This document shows, piece by piece, positions 11,793-22,182 of a stretch of 64,000 nucleotides of DNA. The stretch lies in contig SAUG01000073.1 in NCBI GenBank assembly GCA_011316305.1, positions 1-64,000 of the forward strand. The letters are read 5' to 3'. This DNA is from Rusavskia elegans (Eukaryota > Ascomycota > Lecanoromycetes > Teloschistales > Teloschistaceae). The notes beneath the pieces are model-generated. The model saw only the letters and a list, made by a program, of their open reading frames with translations, had not been told where the DNA came from and made no database searches. The position numbers and the translations under genes are program-made. How positions within the stretch are numbered: the stretch's first letter is position 1; each line of letters begins with the position of its first letter.

Positions 11793-12404
11793 ATGGCCAA
11801 GATGTTGCTCCTCCTATCTATATTCGTCCGGGCAGCCGTCGGATCACCAACGAGTCTTTTAGTATCCCGGTCTGAGAATTATCATTATACCAGATCATCA
11901 CGAGCACTGGTAGAGCTGGCTCCAAGATATAACCTTGTCTCTTCTCTACCGAAAATAACAGATCTCCGCCCGTGTGCAAACGAAAAGGGGGGAGGGGAAG
12001 ATGCAGACATAGTCGTACGGCGATTTATAAGGCTTGCAACCAAAACTGGGGGACTTGTTGGCCAGGCCGCCGCCTCCTCTGGAGGATTACCACCCATTGT
12101 CGAGTTTCTCGCTCGGGTCACAGCGGGTCTCCGCTCGGGTGGCTTCTCGCTGCGGAACGACAAAGTCCTTGACGTCTTCTATGGCGGATTCCGATTTTAC
12201 GTCTCCTTGCTAGACGGGAACGGGAAAGCCTTTGCCGGAATCACAAAGATAGCCGACGTCACCGCGCGTCTTGTCGAGGTCGTGGAGACAATCGAGAATT
12301 GGGCTCGTAGAGGTTATGCTGGGCTGGTCGAGCTTACTACCACTATAACAACTCCTAAGATAGTTGGGGGCTTCACAATGGCTGTAGTCTTAACCCTCTG
12401 GTGA
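11793..12404 (+). CDS. Putative secreted protein of unknown function
   Basis: A single-exon frame of about 203 residues starts at MAKMLLLLSIFVRAAVGS, a good signal peptide. An in-frame ATG 30 nt upstream (11763) would place charged residues ahead of it, so 11793 is preferred. The mature part is Gly/Ala-rich with amphipathic stretches (RRFIRLATKTGGLVGQAAAS, then GKAFAGITKIADVTARLVEVVETIENWARRG) and ends in a hydrophobic segment. No domain is recognised and there is a single Cys. It may be a secreted or wall-associated orphan; an effector role is only possible. Confidence 0.55.
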   Translation: MAKMLLLLSIFVRAAVGSPTSLLVSRSENYHYTRSSRALVELAPRYNLVSSLPKITDLRPCANEKGGGEDADIVVRRFIRLATKTGGLVGQAAASSGGLPPIVEFLARVTAGLRSGGFSLRNDKVLDVFYGGFRFYVSLLDGNGKAFAGITKIADVTARLVEVVETIENWARRGYAGLVELTTTITTPKIVGGFTMAVVLTLW

Positions 12405-12782
12405 GACGGCGATCTTGGGATACTTCTAGATATCCCGGTTCCAAGTGTGCGCCATCTTGCAAACCTAATCACTCAATCAACCTCTGGATAAACAGAGTAT
12501 CAAAATCGCATTCTTTTCATCCCAGTCGCGTCACTCACCCATAATTGACAGGTGTTGCTTCTTGGGGCCTCCATCTCCTACGAGTACGACTCCAGGCTCC
12601 TGATCAGCCTGAGGGGGTCATCCGGATCACCTAGCTAGACGACTATGTTGTCATACGCGAGGTTAATATACATGGCTCCACCAGCGCGTCACCGCTCTTC
12701 AGTGCAGCAGGACTGTATACTGTGTATTGTTGAATACCGGACCCAACGCGAAACATGAAATGAAATCCCGACGCCCACTGTT
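12405..12782. other. Intergenic, no gene seen
   Basis: Nothing supported. It may hold unrecognisable upstream pieces of the P450 relic. Confidence 0.4.
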
Positions 12783-13313
12783 CCACGAAATAATCTTCAA
12801 CACACCCTCATAGTAATTGCAGGCTCCGAAACAGTCGGCAGCGCTCTCACACAGCTGCACTACCGGCTCCTTTCCCATCCCAACAAGCTTGCCCGACTAA
12901 AGAAGGAACTGCACTACTCCCAGGTCGATAGAGGAGAAGACTACCATCAGTATGAGCACCTATCTCACCCACACAGACCGGTCCATCTTCCCTGAACCCC
13001 ACGCCTTTATACCTGAGCGCTGGTTTTCGCCCGATTGGAAAGCGTTGGGCAAATATGTGAATCCCTTCTCTAAAGGATCAAGGGTATGCCTTGGCATCGA
13101 GTAAGCTTTCTATCCAACAATCTACACATTGTCGATCAATGTATGTGAGGGCTCATTGACCTTTCCGGCTTGGTCAACGCGGAGCTCTATCTTACGACCG
13201 CGGCCATCCACAGCGCCACTTTCGATACCAAGCTTTTTGAGACGAAGAGGAAGGATGTGGAGATTGTGCATGATTTCTTCAATGGATGTCCGAGACATGA
13301 TTCCATGGTGTAA
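12783..13313 (+). pseudogene. Cytochrome P450 remnant (3' half, internally deleted)
   Basis: Two P450 segments are recognisable. Near 12804-12930 is helix I with IVIAGSETVGSA and HYRLLSHPNKLARLKKEL. From about 12949 comes the heme region, FPEPHAFIPERW followed by FSKGSRVCLGIE, which keeps the F-x-x-G-x-R-x-C-x-G loop with the heme Cys. A GTAAGC intron follows, and then the typical C-terminus with AELYLTTAAI, DVEIVHDFF and GCPRHDS before TAA at 13311-13313. Roughly 80-100 residues that should hold the K-helix ExxR and PERF-preceding strands are missing between the segments, with a frame change. The N-terminal half is absent. The end resembles the trichodiene-oxygenase/benzoate-hydroxylase-like fungal P450s used in secondary metabolism. 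Confidence 0.8.
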
Positions 13314-13889
13314 GGGTGACAGTTGAGTGAACTAAACTATATGATCTTACCGATATACACCATCAACGAATTCGCAATTCTTTTTTTGACCGGATCCGAG
13401 GTTTGAGTCTTTGATTTCTGGACGAATAAGCGTTTTTACCACTTTGCAACTCCATGATGCCTTCTTGGCCACCGGCCCCGATATCTTATTTGTACTATTT
13501 GGAGAGAGACGAGACATACCATCTCCGGTCGTGTGTCTGGCGACTAACGTGGGTTACGAATGTACAAAACCGGTGAAGAAGAACATGTATTTTGCACGAT
13601 GCCATAATTTGGTCAAAGGGGACATATGAGATTACTGAGCGGCTCATTAGGCTTTTGTATAGGACGCTTGTACTAGAACTCGCCTCAATCTAAAAAAATG
13701 CGATCGGTCGTCGTTGTCGTTCCGATGCACTAGATCGGGCACCAAATGGCTTCTTCAGTGAATTATTGGATACGGGGACGGCCCAATATTAATCCTATTG
13801 CCCAGCATGTATTAGCATCAAATTACCACAGCCCTTCCTTCGCAACTCCTCTTCCCTCTTCCATGTAAACGAGAAAGAAAGAAACCCAC
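13314..13889. other. Intergenic, no gene seen
   Basis: No supported coding region between the P450 relic and the 3' end of the next minus-strand gene. Confidence 0.4.
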
Positions 13890-14729
13890 TCACCAAATAT
13901 CCGGAAAATCAGTGTCCCACCTCGTCCAAACCTCCGTAATAATCTTCCTCCCCATCTCCACACTATGATCATTCAACAAAAAAACCACCCCCTTCACATT
14001 ATCCGTGCCCATAAGCGCGTCCCAAAACCCCGGCTGCCCATCCTCCGACCACCTCGTCCATTGAAAGTGCACTAGGGGCTTCAACCCATTATTCTCATAC
14101 ATCATTCGCAATATCCCCTGGGTCTGCACATTAACAACCTGTGCCCGAATCACCGTTTTCAAATTCGAAATCGGGCCGCCCTTGGGCCCCGCGTGCTTGG
14201 CCGCCTCGTTCCAGGTGTGGTACATGAGTTCGGACCAGACCAATCTCTGGGGCGCCATGTCCTCGTCTCGAAAATTCTGTTCCGCGATGAGGAGTCCGTC
14301 GCGGGTGTTGAAGGAGTTAAGGTAAGGAACGGCTTGCCATTCTTCCTTGGGCAATTTATCAGACGTGGCCCAAGTGTCCAGGTTATTGGGATCGATGCCT
14401 GATTTCTGCAGTCTATCCCACAAATCTCTGTCCGCTGGTTGGGAATGGCTGAACGTGGCGGTGTAAAATTGCTGGAAATGAAGGCGGTCGTCGCGCTGTA
14501 CTGGGTTGGCGCTTTGGAGCGTGTAGGTCAATTTGTTCCAGTAACCGTTACCACGTTCGCTGAGGAGTTGGTAGTCTTCTGGTTTGTATGGTGCGGCATC
14601 CACGTATTCTTGCAAGTCGTCTTGGGAAGATGTTTCTGACAGGAAATGTACAGGCGGTGCAGGAATGGCTTTGACCAGCAAAGGGATATAAAGAAGCAGG
14701 GGAAGCACCCATGGCTTCAGCATTGTCAC
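13890..14729 (-). CDS. Putative secreted protein of unknown function
   Basis: An uninterrupted 279-residue frame has a clear signal peptide (MLKPWVLPLLLYIPLLVKA then IPAPP). The first ATG is at 14729 and a second two codons later at 14723; either may be used. The mature part is hydrophilic and Trp-rich (FQWTRWSEDGQPGFWDALMG, EVWTRWDTDFPDIW) with no Cys pattern. I do not recognise the family. The frame ends with TGG TGA, and the bases GGTGAGT there form a perfect splice donor, so a downstream exon may exist. Confidence 0.65.
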   Translation of the reverse strand: MTMLKPWVLPLLLYIPLLVKAIPAPPVHFLSETSSQDDLQEYVDAAPYKPEDYQLLSERGNGYWNKLTYTLQSANPVQRDDRLHFQQFYTATFSHSQPADRDLWDRLQKSGIDPNNLDTWATSDKLPKEEWQAVPYLNSFNTRDGLLIAEQNFRDEDMAPQRLVWSELMYHTWNEAAKHAGPKGGPISNLKTVIRAQVVNVQTQGILRMMYENNGLKPLVHFQWTRWSEDGQPGFWDALMGTDNVKGVVFLLNDHSVEMGRKIITEVWTRWDTDFPDIW

Positions 14730-16057
14730 ACTCTTCCAACTTCAACCTGGGGGCTCATGCACCGCTGGAAAGACCAAATGAAAGTATAGCGATCACGACA
14801 CCAGCGAGAAAGATGACATATCCAGAACATGCAACGAGGCAGGGCGAAAAAAGAAAAAATCAAGAGAAGCGGAAACCTTGTTTTACAGTAAAGGACATTC
14901 GTACCTTAAAATCTCTTCGAAACAACAACCCCCATATGTTACAGAGCTAGCCAAAATTATCGACTTCCCGTGCGCTGGTGGTACGCCAAGAACAGGATAA
15001 GCCGTGCCGCGCTTGTACAAAAACGTGTGAGAAGTTTCCGAATCTATTTTCAGGTCCAACCGTGACGGCACCAACGGCACGAATAAGCGCAAGATGTATA
15101 TCCGACAGCTGAAGATCGCACGCAGCATTCTTTTAAAACCTTGTAATTGCCCACATCCCGTTGTTCAGTTGCGTCCTCATTATCACGACCCCGGCAAGGT
15201 TACATAGTTGACGAAGAAATTATGAAAAGATTGCAGTGGTGACAATTAAACTTAGGGTAGACGGAAAATCCTCCTAAAGTCTGAATATTTGCCAAGACCC
15301 CATTGGAAGAACTTGCAGCATCCAAAGATATACAACTTCTGCTGACTTGATATCCCTTCGGCTGCCAGTGGTTCTGATTCAGGGGTAAAAATGTTAGGGC
15401 GGAATCCCCTATTAGCAGCAGAGGAGGTACCGATTTGTATATGAACTCATCTCCTGCATAATCTGAGTTTCTCTTAGGATATGACGCGGATATCGTGCAT
15501 TATAACCTTCATCAGTCCACAAAATCCATTGAATGCCAAGATGTCGCAGGCAGAGTGAAGAAATATAGGGGTTTAAGAGCAGCTCGGTAGGTGTATGTAT
15601 CTTCTCTCAATGAAGTTGGCAACGGCTAGGTAGAACATTGCCACTGCTGTATTTCTGATATAAACGCATGCTCTTACATGGAGAGTTCCTAGATGACAGT
15701 CATGGTCGGGCCAACAAGTGCTAGAATAGGATGCAGCTGTAGACTACAGAATACCATGATATGAAGACGAATTATGTCATTAGATATTGGTATTGCTTAT
15801 CTTCTTTATTGATAAGATCTATCTCCACAGTGAGTGCCGCCATATAAGCCCCGGTCAGCTATAAGACCCAGGCACAGTCGTAAGACCTCTGGAAGCGTTC
15901 TTCCGTAAAGGCGCATGATTTTGTACCAAGCGGACTTGCGCTTGTCATCGCCCTCCAAAATGACGACTCTGTCTTCTCCCCACCACTCTCATCGCCCTTT
16001 GAATAATCCTCAGCTACTATTAGCAAGACGCAGCCTTCTCGTCGACAGCCAGGCGCG
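14730..16057. other. Intergenic, no gene seen
   Basis: About 1.3 kb between divergent secreted-protein genes. I see no coding signal; promoters of both neighbours presumably lie here. Confidence 0.45.
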
Positions 16058-17038
16058 ATGCTTAATCTTTTCTTACCAGTCCTGCTGGCTGTAGCTGCGA
16101 TCCGCTCAGCCACGGCCGTACCAGTGTTAGAACCAGCAAGCACCACTCCCTTAGTCGCAGGCAACTCGAACCTGACAGAGGGCCTTGGAGAAGTTGACCC
16201 TCGATTCAATGTACACGTGGCCATCCTGGGAAGACAAATCTTGGATACGGATGCCGGCCTGCTGGCATTAACAAAAATGCTGCATCGGCTTTCCGGCTAC
16301 GACTTCAATGGCGCGATCGGTCCCGCTGCCTACGTGGCCGCAGGATACACGTCAGTTTCGGTTGAATTCCGAGGAGTGCCAGGTCGGAGGGACATGCCTG
16401 TTAAATATGCCATCTGGGGTGCCTCCAAGGTAGGCGAGTATATACTCCACTGGAGAGAGGTGCGCAACCACGTATTTGCTCTGACTTGGGACCGAACACT
16501 TGTTGGTTACGTCGAATTCAAAAGAACTCCGATTCCGCTGAGTCTGGCGGGAAGCAACGGCAAGGATCGGACACAGGATGTGGATTACGCATTGAATACC
16601 CAACTCCAAGCAGCCGTCGCAACACATAACCAAGGCAACAATATAACCCTTGGCTCACCACTGCCCGACGACGACAGGAAGATGACCTTAAAATACTACG
16701 TGAAAGACGACATGCCTATGACCAAATGGGAGCTTTTTGCCAACATCTATGCCCAACTAGGACTCATTGGGCAATTCCCACCCCGCCAACGAATCCGGGA
16801 TCCTTGTTCAACTACGCCGGTCAATTTTCCTGAAACGCACTTTGTCTTCACTCCAAATGAGGCAACCGAAGTGGAGTTTCGAAACATAGCCGATGCTGCA
16901 ATTTCGACGGCCTTTTTCATACTGAGTCGCGGCATATTCTCCAGTATCTTGCTCAGGGTTCTCTTAGATGAAGAAGAAATAGGTAAGGGGCTTATTTGGA
17001 AAGGGGATATGCCTCGTCCTCCCGGCTCTGAGGAGTAG
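16058..17038 (+). CDS. Putative secreted protein of unknown function
   Basis: A single-exon frame of 326 residues begins with a signal peptide (MLNLFLPVLLAVAAIRSATA). The mature part has potential N-glycosylation sites (NLT, NIT) and an alpha/beta-looking middle (KYAIWGASKVGEYILHW, FALTWDRTLVGYVEFKR). A Gly/Ile hydrophobic stretch lies near the C-terminus (AISTAFFILSRGIFSSILL), followed by an acidic tail. No enzyme motif or family is recognised. It might be secreted or held in the membrane by the C-terminal segment. Confidence 0.65.
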   Translation: MLNLFLPVLLAVAAIRSATAVPVLEPASTTPLVAGNSNLTEGLGEVDPRFNVHVAILGRQILDTDAGLLALTKMLHRLSGYDFNGAIGPAAYVAAGYTSVSVEFRGVPGRRDMPVKYAIWGASKVGEYILHWREVRNHVFALTWDRTLVGYVEFKRTPIPLSLAGSNGKDRTQDVDYALNTQLQAAVATHNQGNNITLGSPLPDDDRKMTLKYYVKDDMPMTKWELFANIYAQLGLIGQFPPRQRIRDPCSTTPVNFPETHFVFTPNEATEVEFRNIADAAISTAFFILSRGIFSSILLRVLLDEEEIGKGLIWKGDMPRPPGSEE

Positions 17039-17676
17039 ACCGTGCTGATCGACCAAGACCTACATGGCCACCTACTCAAGGATGAAGGGAAACTATCAAT
17101 CAAAGACTTATCCAGATCAATTCTGCAACCCGAATGTCTCGTGATGCAAACCATTCAAGAAGTCCCGTAGATGCTTCACTGCAAAGAAGACCGAGAGATA
17201 GTCTGACGAACAAGGAGAAGCTGTACCATGACTTACCAACTCTCCTAGAAAAGCACCCGCATCCTAAACATTTTCTTCCGTTGCCCGCCTATATGATAAT
17301 GCCCCAATCGCCCCAGTCATCGTATACTTCTTGCCGAGCTGTGAAGAATGTTCACATGAGTCGTCGTAGCAACATATACACAATATCACCCTTGGTATCC
17401 GGATAAGACTTCTTTGCTCTTCCAAAACCCCGCGAACTGATCGGCTACATATTGACAGTTCGAACCAATAATGCAAGTCACGATTCATTCCAGGTCGTGG
17501 TTATCCAACCGCCTTTCGGCATTGACTGGCGCAACCGTTATACGCATGCTCCGTCTGCTGATGCTGCAACCCCGTAGTCCACTCTGCGGCCAAGGATGCT
17601 GTCTGGTCTCCAGAGCTGGAGCTGCATAGGGAGCACCAGCCAATGGTTTCGTTCTCCAGCAACCTGAAAGGCTATA
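17039..17676. other. Intergenic, no gene seen
   Basis: No supported coding region. Confidence 0.4.
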
Positions 17677-17832
17677 CTAGAATTCCTTGAGAGGCTCAAT
17701 CTTTCTCGCCACGAAAAACGATATGCCCGGAACCATAAGCGTGACGGGTATTGCGGAAGCCCAAAAGGCCCACTGCGGAGTTGACTCCCAGATTGCCCCT
17801 GGCGTGGAGCGTGGCAGCGGCGTGATCTTCTC
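17677..17832 (-). pseudogene. Last exon or remnant of a membrane protein (C-terminal TM helix)
   Basis: On the minus strand a frame ends at TAG 17677-17679 with WAFWASAIPVTLMVPGISFF and then a basic tail. This looks like a single C-terminal transmembrane helix with cytoplasmic positives, as seen at the end of fungal CorA-like and similar membrane proteins. Stops at 17833-17838 close the frame upstream. Long overlapping frames up to about 18453 do not resolve into one protein. It is either the final exon of a gene I could not assemble or a remnant. Confidence 0.3.
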
Positions 17833-18814
17833 TCATCACGATATTGTTCGTCTCTGCAGGATCCATGTCTCTGATGTCGCATGCGTGATGCTGTTGGTGG
17901 ACGACCGATGGGCAATGCATAGGCTGCAAGAGGGTCAGATGAATAGGGTCGGTCGAAAGCCTGCACCGGACAGCAATCATGTAATGTGCCTGGCATGGTA
18001 GGTGCGAACCTGGGCCGCGGAGGTGGTGCTGGTAATGATTGCTTTTGATCGGAATACTGCCAATCCATACTGGAGTGATTCGGTTGGGGTCGCAGGACGA
18101 ATCGAAGTCTCTGCCGTTACATGATGGAAGAGATTCTGCCAGCAAGGTTTGAGGTTGAGGGAGCTGCTTGTTTTGAAGGACTGAAAGTCTGTCATGGTGT
18201 GCCTTGGAAACCGGGCCTCGCCGGCGGCCACCCGTCGCCCCAGCCGCAATGACAGCCTGAGAGGGTAGCTGCAGCTACAGATGCAGCCTATCAAGCTATC
18301 CGTATCCAAGTCCTTCGGCAAACAATTCGCTGCTTCGTTTGCCTCGTAAGCAGCAACAAAGCGAATCAGCGTTGGAAGACCGTCCATGCCCTGTTTGCTA
18401 CCGCCACCAACTATGGATTCCTCGGCGCATTGGTTTCTTTTCCATGAGCTCATTCAAAGATGTACATTTCGTTCCACAAAGGTCGCCATACAGCTTGTAA
18501 GATGCAGCGGTCGAGCAATCACTGTCTGATGCAATGAACATAGATAGCCAGTGCTGAGGTCTCCAACTCAATGTGACTATACGAAGCTAACATTCGCAAA
18601 CCTCCCATCGAACAGGCTTAAGATAAGTGCAGGATAGGTGGAAGACAGTACCTTTGTTCCAGGTAGAGAATAACTAATGAAGGACGGCTGTCAACAAGCC
18701 CGTCAGGCTTTCCGTTATTATGGGAAATTGAAACTGATCCGATGCTGCCACCGCCGAAGACCCTACTATTGGGGAGTTTTCCATGTCGTTTGGAGGATCA
18801 CCCATCGAGAATTC
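17833..18814. other. Unresolved region, possible decayed minus-strand gene
   Basis: Several minus-strand frames (up to 176 codons) overlap between 17538 and 18453, with no recognisable domain and no consistent splice pattern. The rest has no signal. Confidence 0.3.
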
Positions 18815-19819
18815 TCAGGGCTCCGAAACCTTTACCAAGAATGAACCCAAGCCGGTAGCTTTCGACCAACTCTCATGCGCCGTCTTGATATCTTCCATGT
18901 CAAAGATGGCCTTGATAGGAACCGTAATCTCCCCCTTCCGCTGCATCTCAAACATCCATTCCAAATCAGGCCTGAAACTCTTGCTGTCTCTTGTAATGTA
19001 GAAAAATGTTGTTTTCTTCCCGGAAAAGGATATATTTTTCGCCAGTAGCTTGATTGTAGGCCATAAGACTGATCGCTCGGCTTGACCGGTCAAGGTGGCG
19101 AGGTTCCCTCCATAGCCCAGCAAGTGTCCGGTCGGACTCAGGATAGAGTACGACTCATCCCAACTTTCGAATCCGAGAGGATCAAAGACGATGTCCGCTC
19201 CACCGAGTGACTTGATTGACTGTATCCAATTCTTGTCGGTGTACGTGAAAGGTTTGGCGCCCAGCTTTTCAATCGCAGCAAAGTTCTTTTCCGAGCATGT
19301 GCCGTAAACTTCTGCGCCCTGACGCTGGCAAAGGACCATGGTAGCGTACCCAACAGCACCGCTGATGCCGTGAACGAAGACTTTCTGACCGGACGAGACC
19401 TTTCCTGTGTTGATTGCGAGCCCGTATGCGGTACTCCAGTCGGCGATCAAGGCAGTGGCCTGTTGTATGTCGGTACCTTCAGGCAGGGGTATCAGGTACT
19501 TTTGTGGTAAGTTTGCGTAATCGGATTGGGCGTCGTAAACGGTCAGGCAAGCAACGATGTCACCGAGTCGAAATTGGGAGCAGCTGGGACCGTTCTTGAC
19601 GACTTTGCCGACAAGGCTGTAGCCGGGGGTCAAGGGGGCTTTCTTCTGCATTGGATATCGACCCAGTCGCATGTTGATGTCGGTACCGGAGAAGCCGGAG
19701 TAGAAGGTGCGAACTTGGACATGGTCCTTTGGAGGGTCTGGGATGGTGGTTTTGACGATGCTAAGATTTGAGACGTCGCCAAGGGCGGTGATGACGACCT
19801 TACGAGAGGGAGTCGACAT
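18815..19819 (-). CDS. Medium-chain dehydrogenase/reductase, quinone-oxidoreductase-like
   Basis: A single-exon MDR protein of about 334 residues begins at MSTPSRKVVITALG. An upstream in-frame ATG at 19858 adds 13 unconserved residues. The N-terminal GroES-like domain contains GTDINMRLGRYP and PGYSLVGKVVKNG. The Rossmann domain has a nucleotide-binding element written HGISGAVGYATMVLCQ and the GGADIVFDPLG signature. The cysteine pattern of structural-zinc ADHs is absent, so it belongs to the zinc-independent quinone-oxidoreductase/enoyl-reductase branch. Such proteins reduce quinones or alpha,beta-unsaturated carbonyls with NADPH. Several act as trans-enoyl reductases in fungal polyketide clusters, but no intact synthase is in view. 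Confidence 0.88.
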   Translation of the reverse strand: MSTPSRKVVITALGDVSNLSIVKTTIPDPPKDHVQVRTFYSGFSGTDINMRLGRYPMQKKAPLTPGYSLVGKVVKNGPSCSQFRLGDIVACLTVYDAQSDYANLPQKYLIPLPEGTDIQQATALIADWSTAYGLAINTGKVSSGQKVFVHGISGAVGYATMVLCQRQGAEVYGTCSEKNFAAIEKLGAKPFTYTDKNWIQSIKSLGGADIVFDPLGFESWDESYSILSPTGHLLGYGGNLATLTGQAERSVLWPTIKLLAKNISFSGKKTTFFYITRDSKSFRPDLEWMFEMQRKGEITVPIKAIFDMEDIKTAHESWSKATGLGSFLVKVSEP

Positions 19820-21296
19820 GCTGAAGTGGCCGGTGGCGATGATGCAGAGGAGACTCAAGGGGTTGGTTGTTGAGAAATGCGCTGGTAGTTGATGGGGAAC
19901 AGGCTGGGTTGGAGGATTGGGAGGATGGTTTTCAACTGTCGGTGTTCTTTATACGATGGACGCGACAGGCTCATCACGACGCCTCGAAACGGGTCGTGTC
20001 GAATCATCCTGGTGCAGTTGCACCGACGGCGCTGCTGTAAACGGTTAGCGGGTCAAAGACCAACGTCTTCCAAATTTGAGTCTAGGTATTTGTTAGTTGG
20101 ATCGGACGAGAGGTTGGGCCGAGTGTGGGGTCCGTGGCGCTCGCTAGTCGCCGTTAGACGCGGCTGAGTCAGGCACTAGCGGCTAAATTCCCATTATTAC
20201 TCCGCCCGCCCAGAGTTTAGAAGTCAATCTCTTTCCCACATAGGTTAGTGGCTGTCGATCTCGGGGGGAATCCTTAATTCTGTCCACTGTACAGCAATTA
20301 TCAGCCTGGTAGTTATTTCTTGAGTCTTGGACCACCGTACTGTCTACCAGTAGAAGCAAACTACTAGTGCAGCAAGTCATCCCTGTAATAACAGTACTTT
20401 CCTTAGCTTCATGGAAATAGAACGCCAAATTCTGATCTGTTTATCCAGCTACTCCACGGCAGCAGACACGTCGTTCCTTGTTCTAGGAACCAAACTCCAT
20501 AGTCTTGACAGATACTCCAACGGCAATGGGATCTATGCAAACCAGAAATTCCGTATCATAAGTAAGTCGGCAGAATCTGCCTGAATCGGGACAAGCCTTC
20601 ATTCGGCTTCCAACATATCACCAATGAAGGGAATAAACCCACTATCCCGGCGAACCGGATTGCGATAGAGAACGATATTATCTACTACTATATTAGAAAC
20701 CTTTCAGAGCAGTTCTCATACGAGCGCAGTGGACAAGCGTCTTTTGAAGTGTCACAATATCCTGTATCTCCAACTCACCGATTTGTATACCGTCTTTTCT
20801 ATACTAAACTATTCCAGCACTCAGGTCTTTTGACATATCCCCTATACTCTGGATCAGCAGTCCCTGCTTGCAGAACTCGTGTGTAAGTCTGAATTTGTAG
20901 CAGGGCTCAGTGGGGATTTGCGGATGCGGTCCCAAGCATTTGGGCTGGAGACGGCAACACGCATAATCTGCTGCTGCAGCGGCGGCATGTTCAAGACAAA
21001 GCCGACGGGCAATTGAAATGGCGTAAGGTTTGCTTCTTCCTTACAACTTCCCTTCTGCTCTTCACGATCAGAATTCTCTAGCAATACCAATCACCGCTGT
21101 AAAGTGAACGTACGATCCTTCCTGTCAACTCCATCTTTTCCCAAGAGTGTTTTGCCGACCACTGTCGCGACAATCTGAGAACGAGTGTTATTAGGTCTCT
21201 TGTTGAGCAAGGTTTGTCATGGTACTATAGAACCAGTCCTCTTGGTACGATAGCTGATGTTCGCCTTCGTGCCAAGCAGAGACGAGCAAATCCACA
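19820..21296. other. Intergenic, no gene seen
   Basis: About 1.5 kb without a supported gene. Short ORFs have no recognisable features. Confidence 0.4.
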
Positions 21297-21750
21297 ATGC
21301 CAGATTCCACTCGTTCAAAGATCCAAGCGGTTCCGAGCGGGCTCAAAGAATGGCATTTCAACACTGCAACATTAGCAACTCCAGCAACGGCACAGACTTC
21401 CTTCCGCTGGAGCCAAAAGATCCTCACGCTCCTCTATCGACAGCCCGAGTGGCTAGCCATCATCCCCGCACTTGTCCTGGTCCTCGTCCAAATGCTTATA
21501 CGCACGTACGCAATGGCCGTTCAGACTGCTTTCCTCGTACAGCGCACACAGCATTGCATTGCACCTGCTTCACCAGACCTCGTCTACTCTCATCGGTCAA
21601 GCCTCCACGTCATCTGTTTGGTTCGTTCTAGATGGAAAATCTTTCCCAGCTTGGTTGAAAGATCGACTTCCAGATCTGAAGAAAGAGGTCGAAGCATTGC
21701 GCAAGGATGTGAAGCTGATGGCCGAAGAAAAAGAAATGGTCTGGGAATAA
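21297..21750 (+). CDS. Small membrane protein with C-terminal coiled coil
   Basis: The frame from ATG 21297 holds a hydrophilic start, then a transmembrane helix (WLAIIPALVLVLVQMLI). A second frame then carries SSVWFVLDGKSFPAWLKDRL and a heptad-like acidic/basic helix (LKKEVEALRKDVKLMAEEKE) ending at 21750. The two join in frame if a 37-nt GTACGC...GTACAG intron (21506-21542) is removed, giving 138 residues. That intron is shorter than usual for fungi, so a frameshift is an alternative. No family recognised. It lies divergently about 1.7 kb from the HET gene's start side and could be unrelated to it. Confidence 0.5.
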
Positions 21751-22182
21751 TGGTCCGGGATCCTCTTTCCCTGTCGAGTTCGCGATACCTTTTCTGCATT
21801 CTCCTCCACTCTTTAACAAGCAAATAGTTAACAGCTCATTTGCAACGGTGTCTTCAATATTCCGATCAATGCTAGACTATTCGACTTTTCTGCACTTGCT
21901 GTACATCTCTTCTCGACAACAAGGGCCGCAATCGAAGATTGCATCTTTGCTCGATGTCTTGCGCTACGAAACTCTGCCTCAGCTGGTTCTCGAATCGAAT
22001 ATAGTACGGCCAGCAACGACTGTTAGAAGGTGCTCTGTATTAGACCAAGCTTTGGCCTCAGCCTCTGGTGAACCGTCTCCTAGACTCATGAAGCGACCAC
22101 TCGAGTCTGCTGCGATTGGGAGTGGTCATGGGTTCATCAAAGTTTCTCCTGGTAGATACTGTGCTATGATTGGAAGCTCCGT
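21751..22182. other. Intergenic, no gene seen
   Basis: This is the 3' side of the HET-domain gene; nothing supported. Confidence 0.4.

Noticed and set aside
15859..16224. 121-codon minus-strand ORF overlapping the secreted protein at 16058
   Set aside because: It is antisense to a much better frame that begins with a signal peptide.
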